The translations under genes were made by a program, and so were the position numbers. The notes beneath the pieces were generated by a model. It made no database searches and was not told the origin of the DNA. It was given only the letters and a program-made list of their open reading frames with translations. Below, piece after piece: positions 19,861-28,436 of a stretch of 55,832 nt of DNA; positions within the stretch are counted from its first letter, which is position 1; each line of letters begins with the position of its first letter. This DNA is from Bdellovibrio sp. (GTDB lineage Bacteria; Bdellovibrionota; Bdellovibrionia; Bdellovibrionales; Bdellovibrionaceae). The DNA is taken from positions 1-55,832 of the forward strand of contig JABWCO010000004.1 in assembly GCA_013360185.1 (NCBI GenBank), read 5' to 3'.

Positions 19861-21381
19861 ATGTTCAAATATGTCTCGACATCTCTGTACATTATACTTT
19901 TTTTATTCGGTTCTTTGGCTGCCATTGAATCTGGCCTGCGAACACGGTTGATCTTAAATCATTCTTTCAAGTCATCCATAACGCCAAACTCTGCACAAAA
20001 AAAAATTCTTATAGTTGGTGATTCTGTAATGGGTCCTCTGTCTATAAGCGGCACACTCTCGCACGGAATTAAATCTTCATTTAGAAAATATGACCAAAAA
20101 ATGTATAGCTTCATAGAATTGACCAAGGGGGCTCTTTCCTCTGGCGAAGCCTACAGCAAAATACAAAGCACTATTGATAAGAACAAAAATATAGAGGTTG
20201 CAATTATTCTTCTTGGTAATAGTGACTACACAATTCCTAATCAATCTGACAGAACGTTAACGCCTCAACAATCCACGCTAAAGTTCGCGACAGATAAGAT
20301 TTTTTACGAAAAAATTGTTCCTTTACTAAATCGGTTCTACATCTTTAGATTTTTTCTTAATACAAAGTCCGCCAGAGCTCGACTTTATGGCCTTAGTGAC
20401 GACGACAAACGTTTTATAGATCGAATTCCTGAGAAGTTTTCGAAAGATTTTACGCAGCTTGATGATCAGGGCGAATCTTGCCACAAACTCATCCCTTTGT
20501 TTCGTTATATGCGTGTATTAAAAGAAAGTGATAAAATAAAATTAATTAATTTGTCAAAAAATTGCTTAAATAAGGATCTAAGTCATGTGGTCAAAAGCGA
20601 CCTTATTGTCTCATTGGCACAGACTGTTCGTGACAGACAGAGAAAAGAAGAAATGCTTTTAAGTGCGCGCAAAATGGACAGTTCCAATATTAAAGTCGAC
20701 TTAGCTCTGGCTTGGCATTACGTTTCTGCTTCAACTGACGAGTGCGCTAAGGCCATACCCCATTTCGAAGCAGCATTTTCAAAAGTTACTCCGCGTCGTC
20801 GGGCAGCTTTCTACCTACATAGATGTTATATAAATTCCGGCGAGTCAGAAAGAGCGCTTTCGTTCTATAATTCTATGATCGCAAAGCATAAAGGAATGTC
20901 CGATTTTTTTACCTATTTGCATGACAGCATAGCCTTATCTAAAAATAACGGGCATTTGGATTTTGAATTTCAAATTAAAACGAGAGATGACTATATAAAA
21001 GCATTGTATTCATACAAACTAAAAAATATGCGAAAAAAAGCTAATGAACTTTTTAGGATTAGAAACAGATTTGATGATGACATAGACTCTGTAATAGACA
21101 TTGATAGTCTGTGGAAACTTACTCAGATCCTTCGCCATAACAAAACCAAGGTAATTTTACTTTCTTACCCGAATCAATCCACAGATCAACTCAAAGAAGC
21201 TATTCCTCTTTTTGATACAGCAGTCACAGTTATAGATACCTCGTCCTATATTGAATCCAAATTGGACCAGGTCGAAATTTTGGAACTATTTCAAGATGAT
21301 TTTCTTCATTTAACTTCATTTGGAGCTCAGGTTGTCGGCGAAGGAATCGCAGACCATGTCTTGAGCGTTATTCAACAGTAG
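19861..21381 (+). CDS. Membrane-anchored SGNH-fold protein with a TPR-like middle
   Basis: The 506-residue protein has an N-terminal membrane anchor (about residues 6-22) and then SGNH/GDSL features: block I VGDSVMG with Ser55, an LGNSDY block near residue 117, and a C-terminal DDFLHL with the Asp480-x-x-His483 pair. The middle (about 215-360) is helical and resembles tetratricopeptide repeats. SGNH proteins of the DltD/AlgJ/AlgX type work with MBOAT proteins to O-acylate extracellular polymers; pairing with the MBOAT-like gene upstream fits this. The substrate is unknown. Sequence is AT-rich like the rest of the island. Confidence 0.7.
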   Translation: MFKYVSTSLYIILFLFGSLAAIESGLRTRLILNHSFKSSITPNSAQKKILIVGDSVMGPLSISGTLSHGIKSSFRKYDQKMYSFIELTKGALSSGEAYSKIQSTIDKNKNIEVAIILLGNSDYTIPNQSDRTLTPQQSTLKFATDKIFYEKIVPLLNRFYIFRFFLNTKSARARLYGLSDDDKRFIDRIPEKFSKDFTQLDDQGESCHKLIPLFRYMRVLKESDKIKLINLSKNCLNKDLSHVVKSDLIVSLAQTVRDRQRKEEMLLSARKMDSSNIKVDLALAWHYVSASTDECAKAIPHFEAAFSKVTPRRRAAFYLHRCYINSGESERALSFYNSMIAKHKGMSDFFTYLHDSIALSKNNGHLDFEFQIKTRDDYIKALYSYKLKNMRKKANELFRIRNRFDDDIDSVIDIDSLWKLTQILRHNKTKVILLSYPNQSTDQLKEAIPLFDTAVTVIDTSSYIESKLDQVEILELFQDDFLHLTSFGAQVVGEGIADHVLSVIQQ

Positions 21382-21386
21382 CAAAA

Positions 21387-22721
21387 TTACAATCTCATAT
21401 AAATAAATTCATAGCCATTAAAGCGGCCTAACACAGAAATTAGAAACAAGAATATCAATGAAAAAACAAGCGCCTTAATAGTTGAATAGACGCGAACTTC
21501 CACTTCAAAAAATAAAACGATACAAATCGACAAATAGAGAAAAATTAATTCCGCTTGAGTTAATAAATCATCTCTCCAAAAATAAGTGAAATTATAATCG
21601 TTTAATCGAACTGTCCGAGACAAAGTCGATCCAAGTCCCTGAACTTCAGCCATAAATGAAATGTTACTTAAACTCATTGCAATTATTGTTGCAAATATTC
21701 CCAGCCCTTTTATTTTCATAATTTGGCCTAGTAATTTATATTTAGAAAGTCTAAGGGCTAAAATATAAACTCCAACCAAAAAAGACCAGTATAATGACCA
21801 ATATAAATAGCCGAAACTTAAACCATGCCAACTTCCAACAAAAAATATGACACAAAATAATGTAAAAATTTGATTTCTGGTTTTCATCAAAATTGGAAAA
21901 TATATGTAATCCCGGACCCAATTTACAAAACTTATGTGCCACCTTTTCCAAAGATCTCTAATATTCCGAGCTAAATACGGATTGTTAAAGTTGGCGGTAA
22001 TCTTTATACCCAGAACGCCAGAAAGCCCCGTTACAATAGCTATATAACCGGAAAACTCACAGTACAGCTGCACGAAAGAAAAGAAACAATAAAGCAGCAG
22101 TGGAACCCCGGCTAGACTGTATGTTAACGGATTAGAGTGATTAATAAAAAGTTTAAGGGGGGCGGCAACGCAAAATATTTTAAAAAATCCGAATAGAATA
22201 TTTACGCATGCCAAGGATAGATCATTTACCGAAACTATTCTTCTTTTTTTAAACTGATTCTGAAATGCGTTTAACTTTTCTATTGGTCCCATAGAAATTA
22301 TCGGAAAAAATGAACTTGCGACAAGAAGTGGGAAGGTCTCAAGCTGACTTGAAGGTCTCTTCCAATACGACTCAAGAATGAGGCCAATCATTGCCAAGCT
22401 AAAATAGGAAAGACCAACAACACGTTCTGGGTTTTCAATAAAGTTCTTCAAATACAATCTTTGAACCGTTAACAACGCCACAATCAGAATACAGATAAGT
22501 AAGCGCGCCTTGCCATCTGACTTATCCTGTAAAAAGAATCTTACCCCAGTGAGAGTCAATACAATTGAAAATAACCATGTCCAGAACGAGAGCGTGTCGT
22601 AAAAATATAAAAAAAATAGCCCCGAAAGTAAAAGTAGAATGTTTTGAACTCTAACAGAGGCGAAAGCATAAATAATAACAAATACGCCAAGCCCTAACCA
22701 GAATTCAAAAGAAAAAAACAT
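21387..22721 (-). CDS. MBOAT family O-acyltransferase
   Basis: A 444-residue integral membrane protein of the AlgI/DltB type. Both hallmark motifs are present: the NNPYLARNIRDLWKRWH block at 246-262 and the catalytic histidine in FVGSWHG (His299). These enzymes move acyl groups across the membrane to sugars or other exported polymers, usually with an SGNH partner. It runs toward the SGNH gene and ends 5 bp from its end, so the two are convergent. The 3' end of the HDAC-fold gene lies 4 bp before its start, making a two-gene unit. Target polymer unknown. Confidence 0.88.
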   Translation of the reverse strand: MFFSFEFWLGLGVFVIIYAFASVRVQNILLLLSGLFFLYFYDTLSFWTWLFSIVLTLTGVRFFLQDKSDGKARLLICILIVALLTVQRLYLKNFIENPERVVGLSYFSLAMIGLILESYWKRPSSQLETFPLLVASSFFPIISMGPIEKLNAFQNQFKKRRIVSVNDLSLACVNILFGFFKIFCVAAPLKLFINHSNPLTYSLAGVPLLLYCFFSFVQLYCEFSGYIAIVTGLSGVLGIKITANFNNPYLARNIRDLWKRWHISFVNWVRDYIYFPILMKTRNQIFTLFCVIFFVGSWHGLSFGYLYWSLYWSFLVGVYILALRLSKYKLLGQIMKIKGLGIFATIIAMSLSNISFMAEVQGLGSTLSRTVRLNDYNFTYFWRDDLLTQAELIFLYLSICIVLFFEVEVRVYSTIKALVFSLIFLFLISVLGRFNGYEFIYMRL

Positions 22722-22725
22722 CCCT

Positions 22726-23793
22726 TTACTCCTGATCCAGCGAACCCATATTGTCTATAAAATCGCTTCGCCCCAGTAAAGCTTTTATTGTATTGCTAAC
22801 TCCCAGGCCCAGCGCTTGCAAATCGTACCCACCCTCGAGAGAGAAAACAATTTTTCCCTGAGTCTTCTCAGATGCAAATTGGATGAGCGTTTTGGAAATC
22901 TCAGTATAACCTTCATTCGACAGATTCAAGACAGACATATAATCTCTCCAGTGCGCATCATAACCGGCTGAGACTAACACGAAGTCTGGATGAAAATTAG
23001 ACTGTCCCATAGCCTCTAATGCGCTATTCAAATGTTTCAGGTAATCTTTTTCATTACTTTGGAAATTCAAATCAATTCCTATACTGTTGCCTGAATCTTT
23101 CATTGACTTAAATTTTAAATATTTTTGATGCAATGATATATAAAAAATATTTGATTCTTCCAGCGCTGCATCGGCTGTTCCATTTCCAAAATGAGCATCT
23201 ATATCGACAATAAGAACTCTTTGAGCTAAACCTTTATGTATTAAATTTTTTGCTGCAATTGCAACATTATTAAAAATACAAAAGCCAATGGCCTTCTCGC
23301 GCGTGGCATGATGCCCCGGAGGTCTAACAATAGCAAAGCCATTTTTGTATTTACCCAAGGCCACTTTTTCCGTTAGCTCTATAAGAGAACCAACCGCCGT
23401 AGAAGCTGCAAGATAACTCGCCTCCTTAAAATAAGGACTCCATTTTGAGATTCGTAACTCGCTTGATTTTTTACTCCACGCTTCAACCCTTTGAATATAC
23501 TCAAAGTCATGAAAAAGCTTAAGCTCGGTGTTCGTCGCCTTTCGTCCATTTATGCGCTCAACTGAATTCCAGAGGTTTTGCTTTTTTAATTCATCGACTA
23601 TTGCCCGAATGCGGAGTGAGCTTTCCGGGTGACCAAGGCTATCGTGATTTCTGGATTCTAAATTGACAACAATTGCCGTATCCTTCGAAACTGGCGTTGT
23701 TAAAAATATTAATTTATATGTTAACCCGAAAGCCAATATAAAACCAACTATGGCGATTATTCGTGTTCTTTTACTTTCGCGCCCTAAAAACAT
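22726..23793 (-). CDS. Membrane-anchored histone deacetylase/acetylpolyamine amidohydrolase family protein
   Basis: A 355-residue protein of the arginase/HDAC fold. Active-site elements are intact: RPPGHHA (His161, His162), the zinc ligands in DIDAHFGNGT (Asp199, His201), SAGYDAH near residue 271 and EGGY near 318. Unusually it begins with a basic stretch and a hydrophobic helix (about residues 11-31, IIAIVGFILAFGLTYKLIFL), which should anchor it with the enzyme on the periplasmic side. It is upstream of, and 4 bp from, the MBOAT gene. That pairs a putative deacetylase with an acyltransferase. Its substrate may be an acetylated polymer or amine rather than protein. Confidence 0.85.
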   Translation of the reverse strand: MFLGRESKRTRIIAIVGFILAFGLTYKLIFLTTPVSKDTAIVVNLESRNHDSLGHPESSLRIRAIVDELKKQNLWNSVERINGRKATNTELKLFHDFEYIQRVEAWSKKSSELRISKWSPYFKEASYLAASTAVGSLIELTEKVALGKYKNGFAIVRPPGHHATREKAIGFCIFNNVAIAAKNLIHKGLAQRVLIVDIDAHFGNGTADAALEESNIFYISLHQKYLKFKSMKDSGNSIGIDLNFQSNEKDYLKHLNSALEAMGQSNFHPDFVLVSAGYDAHWRDYMSVLNLSNEGYTEISKTLIQFASEKTQGKIVFSLEGGYDLQALGLGVSNTIKALLGRSDFIDNMGSLDQE

Positions 23794-23991
23794 AAAACAA
23801 TGATGACTTTAATTTGAAAGTTGCGCAAACAATAGCCTCGGAAATGCGCTCCATAGACTTCCTGAATCAAAAAGTTCTCCAACCAGTGGGTGTATGCGTG
23901 TCCGCGTTCTGATCTTACTGCGGCCTTGAACTAGGCCCATTATCAATATAAAACTTTGTGGAAAACCTCTTTTAAGCGCAGGGAAATTAGG

Positions 23992-25104
23992 ATGTTCAAA
24001 GAATCTTCTTTTCACAGTCTGGATGGGAACAATAAAGATCACTACTTGCTGTTCGAACACGATATTGATGATCCAATAACTGCTTTAAAATATCTAGAAA
24101 GCGAATTTTACAAGCATACTACAGGGAATCATCAGACAGTATGGCTTCGGTTATTTTTGCATCCAAATATCGACCAAGGAATTATAAACCAAACTTTTTT
24201 AAAAAAATTGCAGGAAACGATGTCTTGCTCTTTTGTCTATCAAAGACCAAGACGCGGGTGCTGCGCAATGCTTGTCTATTCAATTATAAATAGTTCGTTC
24301 GCAAAAAAAACGGATCTCGATGGAAATATTTCTATCACCGAATTGCAAGGCAAAAACTTAAAGCAGTGTTGGATTTCTAATATTTCATCCCCCCCAACAA
24401 AAGCTAATGATTTCAAGGAAGCACTTTCTCTTCTCAAATTTTTTGCAGAGAAACATCATTATCGCTTGCGGCATGGGCTCGTTCGAACCTGGATCTTTTT
24501 AAAAGATTTACTAAATGATTACGCGGCCATGGTTGATGCCCGAAAGAACTTTTTTAAAGATGAAAACATTTCCGAAGAGTTCATGTTCCCTGCCAGCACT
24601 GGAGTGCAAGGGGGAAACGTGTTTAATTGTTCGAAAATCACTATTGATGCATTACTCCTGCAACTCAAGAGAGCAGAGCAATTAAAGGAAATTCATTCAT
24701 CAAAATCAATGCCTGCTGCTTATACCTATGGAGTTGCTTTTTCTCGTGCCATCGAAGTCATTTTTTCGCAAAAGAAATATGTCTATGTTTCAGGAACCGC
24801 GAGCATTAATGCTTCAGGAAATATTGTTTTTGACACACTAGAAAATCAATGCCGACAAGCTCTGATGAATTTTATGGATATCCTTGAGAAAGGTTCGGCA
24901 AATCAAGACCATATAAAATACCTTATTATATATGTCAAAAATGACATGAGTTTACAGGATGCACATGATTTTATTTCAGCAAAATTTTCAAAAAAGCTTC
25001 CGATTATCACTGTCGAGGCCGACATCTGCCGCGATGGCTGGTTCGTTGAACTCGAGGGCGTGGCGATTAAAGAAGTCCAAACAGACATGCCGGATTTTAG
25101 CTAA
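23992..25104 (+). CDS. Chorismatase-like protein (FkbO/Hyg5/XanB2 type, RidA-like C-terminus)
   Basis: From the ATG at 23992 (AGGGA about 9 bases upstream) the product has 370 residues. An upstream TTG at 23956 is possible but lacks a ribosome site. The pattern resembles chorismate-hydrolysing enzymes: RTWIFLKDLLNDYAAM near residue 165, PASTGVQGGNVF, YTYGVAFSRA, YVSGTASINASG near 275, and the C-terminal ADICRDGWFVELEGVAI. Those enzymes split chorismate to hydroxybenzoates or a dihydroxy acid plus pyruvate. Recognition is from motif memory, so the reaction is inferred. It may form a transcription unit with the gene at 25202. A DUF2461-like or other partner is not present. Confidence 0.6.
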   Translation: MFKESSFHSLDGNNKDHYLLFEHDIDDPITALKYLESEFYKHTTGNHQTVWLRLFLHPNIDQGIINQTFLKKLQETMSCSFVYQRPRRGCCAMLVYSIINSSFAKKTDLDGNISITELQGKNLKQCWISNISSPPTKANDFKEALSLLKFFAEKHHYRLRHGLVRTWIFLKDLLNDYAAMVDARKNFFKDENISEEFMFPASTGVQGGNVFNCSKITIDALLLQLKRAEQLKEIHSSKSMPAAYTYGVAFSRAIEVIFSQKKYVYVSGTASINASGNIVFDTLENQCRQALMNFMDILEKGSANQDHIKYLIIYVKNDMSLQDAHDFISAKFSKKLPIITVEADICRDGWFVELEGVAIKEVQTDMPDFS

Positions 25105-25201
25105 TTTAAATTGTTGCCATCAATCTCGCTAGCTCTAAACTTTGCGTGCCAAGCTTACGCAAAAGATATCTTTTAAATCGCAATTTCCAAAGGAAGTCGC
25201 C

Positions 25202-26533
25202 GTGAATCATGAAAGCTATTCGTTTGCCGAAATCCCTTTTCCTAAAGAATGGAGTATCCCTGAAGACTGCACGGGGCGAATTTTGATTTCTGGGCAAGGC
25301 AAATCCACCTATGAAACACATTACTTACTTGATTTTTCTAAGCGCCAAATTTTATGTTGCCAAATTAATGTCGATAATTACATTAATGAATTAATTTCGT
25401 ACTTAAAAGACAGACTGCCTCTGCAAAACTTGCCCTTCGGCGCTACTCATTTTGAAGTTTTTGCCGCCAGTTTTATGCAGCCCCACGAGGGTCTAGAAAC
25501 TGAAGATGGAAGAATCCTCGTGGCCTTACACGATACAAATTTTCTCAGGGTTATTAACTTCGAAACTAGGCACGTCGGCAGATATCCCGAACACAACTTC
25601 TTTTCTCCAACTATTATGTCGCAAACAAACTCCTTAGATGCGAAGGGGGAAAATCTTTTTTATTCAGAGACAAGTTTGGATGCAAGAATTCAATCATTAA
25701 TTGACGGATCTCCAATCCTGACCAAGGTATTTGAGGTAGGCATCGATTTTAAATCAAAACGTTTAATAGGTGAGCTTTATACAAATGAACCTATTCATGA
25801 AGTGAAGTATTGCCCTGATGAACAGCACCTCCTCTTAACGGAGTTTTGTCTTAGGGGAAAAGGCAAAGTCCCCGATTACTTTCCAGGAATTTTCGAGGCA
25901 ACTAAAGCCTGGGAAAGTTATGAGCAAATAGGCCTTTTCAGCGGCCAATTGTACTCCATGAATCTTCAAAGCGGTTACCACGAAAAAACTTTTACCGAGT
26001 GCTTCACGCCAGCGCACGTGGAGTTCTCAGGAATTGAGCGGGATACATTTTTTCTTTCTTCTCATAATTTATCAAAAATTCATGGGAAAATTGCGCTTCA
26101 CGGGAATGGAGAAATCAAAAGAGGTCGATTGCGCGGCGGAAAGGTTGAATGGAATGAAACGTACACAGACCCAGAGTTTTTCCGGGTCACCTCTCACAAA
26201 GTATATTCTTACCGCGGAAGAAGCAAGATTGCAGCAACCGTCTTTCCAAACAAGATCTATATCTTTGATGAGCCTAAACTACAGGTCACAGATATTATAA
26301 CGTTGTTTGAACATGAAACAATTCCGCCAAATCAATTCTTCATTTGCAACCCGACAGCAAAAACTTCCACGTGGCTAGAAACATCCGACAATGGTCGATA
26401 CCTAATCGCAGCTTCGAATGAATACATTTATTTATATGACCAAGACCAGCGAAACCTGAACTCATTAGAAGGATATAACTTTTGCGGACCCTTCACTGGA
26501 ACGGCTCACATATGCAACCTGAACGGCGCTTAA
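25202..26533 (+). CDS. Large protein of unknown function, possibly a beta-propeller
   Basis: The GTG at 25202 is preferred over a TTG at 25142 because AAGGAAG lies 5 bases upstream; this gives 443 residues. There is no signal peptide or membrane helix, so it is probably cytoplasmic. The sequence is rich in short beta-like segments ending in patterns such as NGRYLIAASNEYIYLYDQD, suggestive of a beta-propeller, and has many histidines (GATHFEV, PHEGLE, PAHVEF, SSHNLS). I do not recognise the family. It follows the chorismatase-like gene by 97 bp on the same strand, so a shared pathway is possible. Confidence 0.6.
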   Translation: MNHESYSFAEIPFPKEWSIPEDCTGRILISGQGKSTYETHYLLDFSKRQILCCQINVDNYINELISYLKDRLPLQNLPFGATHFEVFAASFMQPHEGLETEDGRILVALHDTNFLRVINFETRHVGRYPEHNFFSPTIMSQTNSLDAKGENLFYSETSLDARIQSLIDGSPILTKVFEVGIDFKSKRLIGELYTNEPIHEVKYCPDEQHLLLTEFCLRGKGKVPDYFPGIFEATKAWESYEQIGLFSGQLYSMNLQSGYHEKTFTECFTPAHVEFSGIERDTFFLSSHNLSKIHGKIALHGNGEIKRGRLRGGKVEWNETYTDPEFFRVTSHKVYSYRGRSKIAATVFPNKIYIFDEPKLQVTDIITLFEHETIPPNQFFICNPTAKTSTWLETSDNGRYLIAASNEYIYLYDQDQRNLNSLEGYNFCGPFTGTAHICNLNGA

Positions 26534-26873
26534 AGTTGTTCGCAATTTCAAGCCTATGCAATCTTACCCATTTCATAAAAAAGCATTGGCCAGAAGAATG
26601 CCGTGAGTAAACTTCTAACTGAATTTATATTTTCAAATAGAAAGCTCTCCAGCCCGAGGAATGTTTTTAAAATATAAGTGTGGAGCAAACACCCACTCTT
26701 CTCCCTCAGGCACCTCACTAAGAGGCGAGGGAAGAATTTGATATAGGTCATTATCATTCCTAATCTTTTAGACATCCCAACCTCAATGACAATTGGGAAC
26801 AAAATTCCTAGTAACCCTCCCTGATTATTTATTTTCTATTAAGAAAAATTAGCCGATCTTGAAACGCCAAGAA
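26534..26873. other. Intergenic region without a convincing gene
   Basis: These 340 bp separate convergent genes. A hairpin is visible near 26697-26733 (CTTCTCCCTC with GAGGGAAGAA, and inside it CCTC/GAGG), which could act as a terminator or folded RNA. An 82-codon minus-strand frame starting with TTG exists at 26554-26802, but its sequence reads like non-coding DNA. Confidence 0.45.
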
Positions 26874-27224
26874 TTAGAGCTCATGAGAAATATCAAAAAC
26901 GTTTACTTTACCCATTGAGCACTCTTCATTAGATGATTCACTCACCGTTAAAGCCGACAATGTTTTGCCGCTTTTCTCAAAAAACTTAACGAGATGAACT
27001 TGTTTATATAAGTCCTTGCCGATCTTCTCAGAGTTAATTCTTGTAACTTTCGTTTTTTCAAAATCGAACTTGTCGTTATCAATTAAATTTGCGTTCTTAA
27101 GAGATGAATGAGCAGTTGCTGCGGTCCAATTTTCAGGGCCATCACACTTTGGCGTCTTTGCGTGAGCTTGAACAGCTAGCAACAAAAGAATTGTAAATCT
27201 AAACTTTATATACTTATCTCCCAT
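26874..27224 (-). CDS. Small exported protein, candidate immunity protein of the orphan RHS tip
   Basis: The 116-residue protein starts with a signal peptide (FTILLLLAVQAHA) and is predicted periplasmic. Two cysteines (near residues 26 and 102) could pair. The C-terminal segment EECSMGKVNVFDI follows beta-rich sequence. It begins 12 bp after the stop of an orphan RHS-type C-terminal tail (27237-27323). This mirrors the 15-bp gap between the main RHS gene and its downstream gene at 28421. A periplasmic location suits protection from a peptidoglycan-targeting toxin. The immunity role is inferred from position only. Confidence 0.6.
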   Translation of the reverse strand: MGDKYIKFRFTILLLLAVQAHAKTPKCDGPENWTAATAHSSLKNANLIDNDKFDFEKTKVTRINSEKIGKDLYKQVHLVKFFEKSGKTLSALTVSESSNEECSMGKVNVFDISHEL

Positions 27225-27236
27225 TTAAATTATGTC

Positions 27237-27323
27237 TTAAAATGACCGGTTTATCACCGTAAATGGCGAACCATCACGAACGCTCCCTCTTGTTGCGAGA
27301 TTTGAGAAAAACTGCTGGTACGC
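27237..27323 (-). pseudogene. Orphan RHS C-terminal tail (toxin tip remnant)
   Basis: Read on the minus strand, this stretch encodes LATRGSVRDGSPFTVINRSF followed by a stop at 27237. The tail of the main RHS toxin, in its shifted frame, reads PGTRNAPYTGSPFDVNNISF then stop at 28437. The two share TR, GSPF, V, N and SF-stop at matching spacing. The frame is closed by a stop just before 27323, so only the last 28 codons survive. It is followed by an exported small protein, as is the main copy. Confidence 0.6.
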
Positions 27324-27508
27324 TTATGCAAACTCTAATCTGCCCAAATAGTATCCAACTAAAATTCTTAAAAATAACAGAACAAAATTTGTCGCCCACA
27401 AGGCTCTAAGAGTTTTCAGTTTTTTTACTCACCAGAAAAAATAGAAATTTCATCCTTTAATGGAATTAAAGTGGCCTGCACTCTTTCGAAAAACTTCAGT
27501 TTGCTCAT
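27324..27508 (-). pseudogene. Broken small gene in the RHS remnant region
   Basis: An ATG at 27508 opens a 27-residue frame (MSKLKFFERVQATLIPLKD...). Its stop overlaps a GTG that opens a second 35-residue frame (SKKLKTLRALWATNFVLLF...RLEFA) with a hydrophobic segment. Joined by one frameshift at the A-run near 27423 they would make one small protein of about 62 residues with a membrane helix. This may be a decayed immunity-type or membrane gene. Two genuine coupled small genes are an alternative. No family was recognised. Confidence 0.3.
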
Positions 27509-27512
27509 GGCT

Positions 27513-27833
27513 TTATGGTCGCACCATAAATTCAGCGACTACAAAAAAATCGCCTTCACCGCCGAAAGTGTTGAAATAGCTGCCGTAAATTAACAAATCG
27601 GTTGCTGAAATAACTCCTCCTAGAATTTTGCCAAACCAAGACATATTGCCGCAATTGCGAAAGCTTATGAAGCGCTCAGATGCTGAACTCCCTCCAAATC
27701 CTTGGAAATCTTGAGTCCTTCCACACTTAATGAAGCAATTTTGTCACCGTGCTTGTGTAAAGACCCAATATCAATTTTTAGCAAATTGGCCAGATTTTTC
27801 CGAATTTCTCTGGCCGGCTTTGGGCACGCTCAC
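27513..27833 (-). pseudogene. Decayed gene with apparent frameshifts in the RHS remnant region
   Basis: Three consecutive protein-like pieces lie in different frames on the minus strand: VSVPKAGQRNSEKSGQFAKN from a GTG at 27833, then KIDIGSLHKHGDKIASLSVE..., then SSASERFISFRNCGN continuing into MSWFGKILGGVISATDLLIY and ending FFVVAEFMVRP at 27513. Read through two frameshifts they would give one protein of about 105 residues. The last 43 codons also stand alone as an open frame from an ATG at 27644. It starts 9 bp after the immunity candidate at 27843. The reading is my own reconstruction and the product is not recognised. Confidence 0.35.
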
Positions 27834-27842
27834 TCTGCAATC

Positions 27843-28421
27843 TTATTTTGATTTCCAGCGCTTAAGTGCCTGTTGAGCTATTTCTTTACAATCATTTGCA
27901 GTTCTTACATTGCTGGATTTTATCGACTTTAAAGCTTTAATTTTTGCCTTAAGTTCTCGGGAAGCCGCATCCTTCGCAACTCTTTCTTTATCTTTGTTCC
28001 CTTCGGGCTCGCTAAAATCAGCAGTTGTCGCACCACAGGGCCAATTTAAATACTGAAGCAAGGTCTTACGCCCAACTTCGCTTTTGCGTACTTCGACCAT
28101 TGCGTCGATTGCAGCAGTGGGATTATGAACAATGGCAAGCCCAATAGATTGGTCAAGACTCTCTGAAACGGAAGCATCCGAAGCAGGTCGTACTCTCTTA
28201 TAGAGATCAAGCCATTTAGAATCGCCGCTCTCGATTCCTTTGTAGGCGGATGAAGCAAGCGCTTCATCCTTCGCTAATAGAGAGACCGCCTCCCTTGGGG
28301 CAAGTGAAAAAAGATCACCTACCTTATTCTCAATTTGCCCTTGCGAAGGTGCTTCGGTCTTCGACGCACAAGCACTTTGAATAAATAGTATTAGTAAAAC
28401 TGAACTAAATACCCTCGACAT
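27843..28421 (-). CDS. Lipoprotein-like exported protein, candidate immunity protein of the RHS toxin
   Basis: The 192-residue protein has a short signal peptide with a lipobox-like end (LFIQSAC, Cys18), so it is probably anchored to a membrane facing the periplasm. The rest is helical with a Lys-rich C-terminus. AAAGGAG sits about 8 bases before the ATG, in the 15-bp gap after the RHS toxin stop, the normal place for a cognate immunity gene. The toxin tip is a peptidoglycan-type enzyme acting in the periplasm, so the location fits. No immunity family was recognised. Confidence 0.65.
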   Translation of the reverse strand: MSRVFSSVLLILFIQSACASKTEAPSQGQIENKVGDLFSLAPREAVSLLAKDEALASSAYKGIESGDSKWLDLYKRVRPASDASVSESLDQSIGLAIVHNPTAAIDAMVEVRKSEVGRKTLLQYLNWPCGATTADFSEPEGNKDKERVAKDAASRELKAKIKALKSIKSSNVRTANDCKEIAQQALKRWKSK

Positions 28422-28436
28422 ATACGATGCTCCTTT

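Noticed and set aside
26554-26802. An 82-codon minus-strand frame in the gap after the 443-residue protein
   Set aside because: It has a TTG start, unusual composition and no similarity recognised; it overlaps a hairpin region and reads as non-coding.
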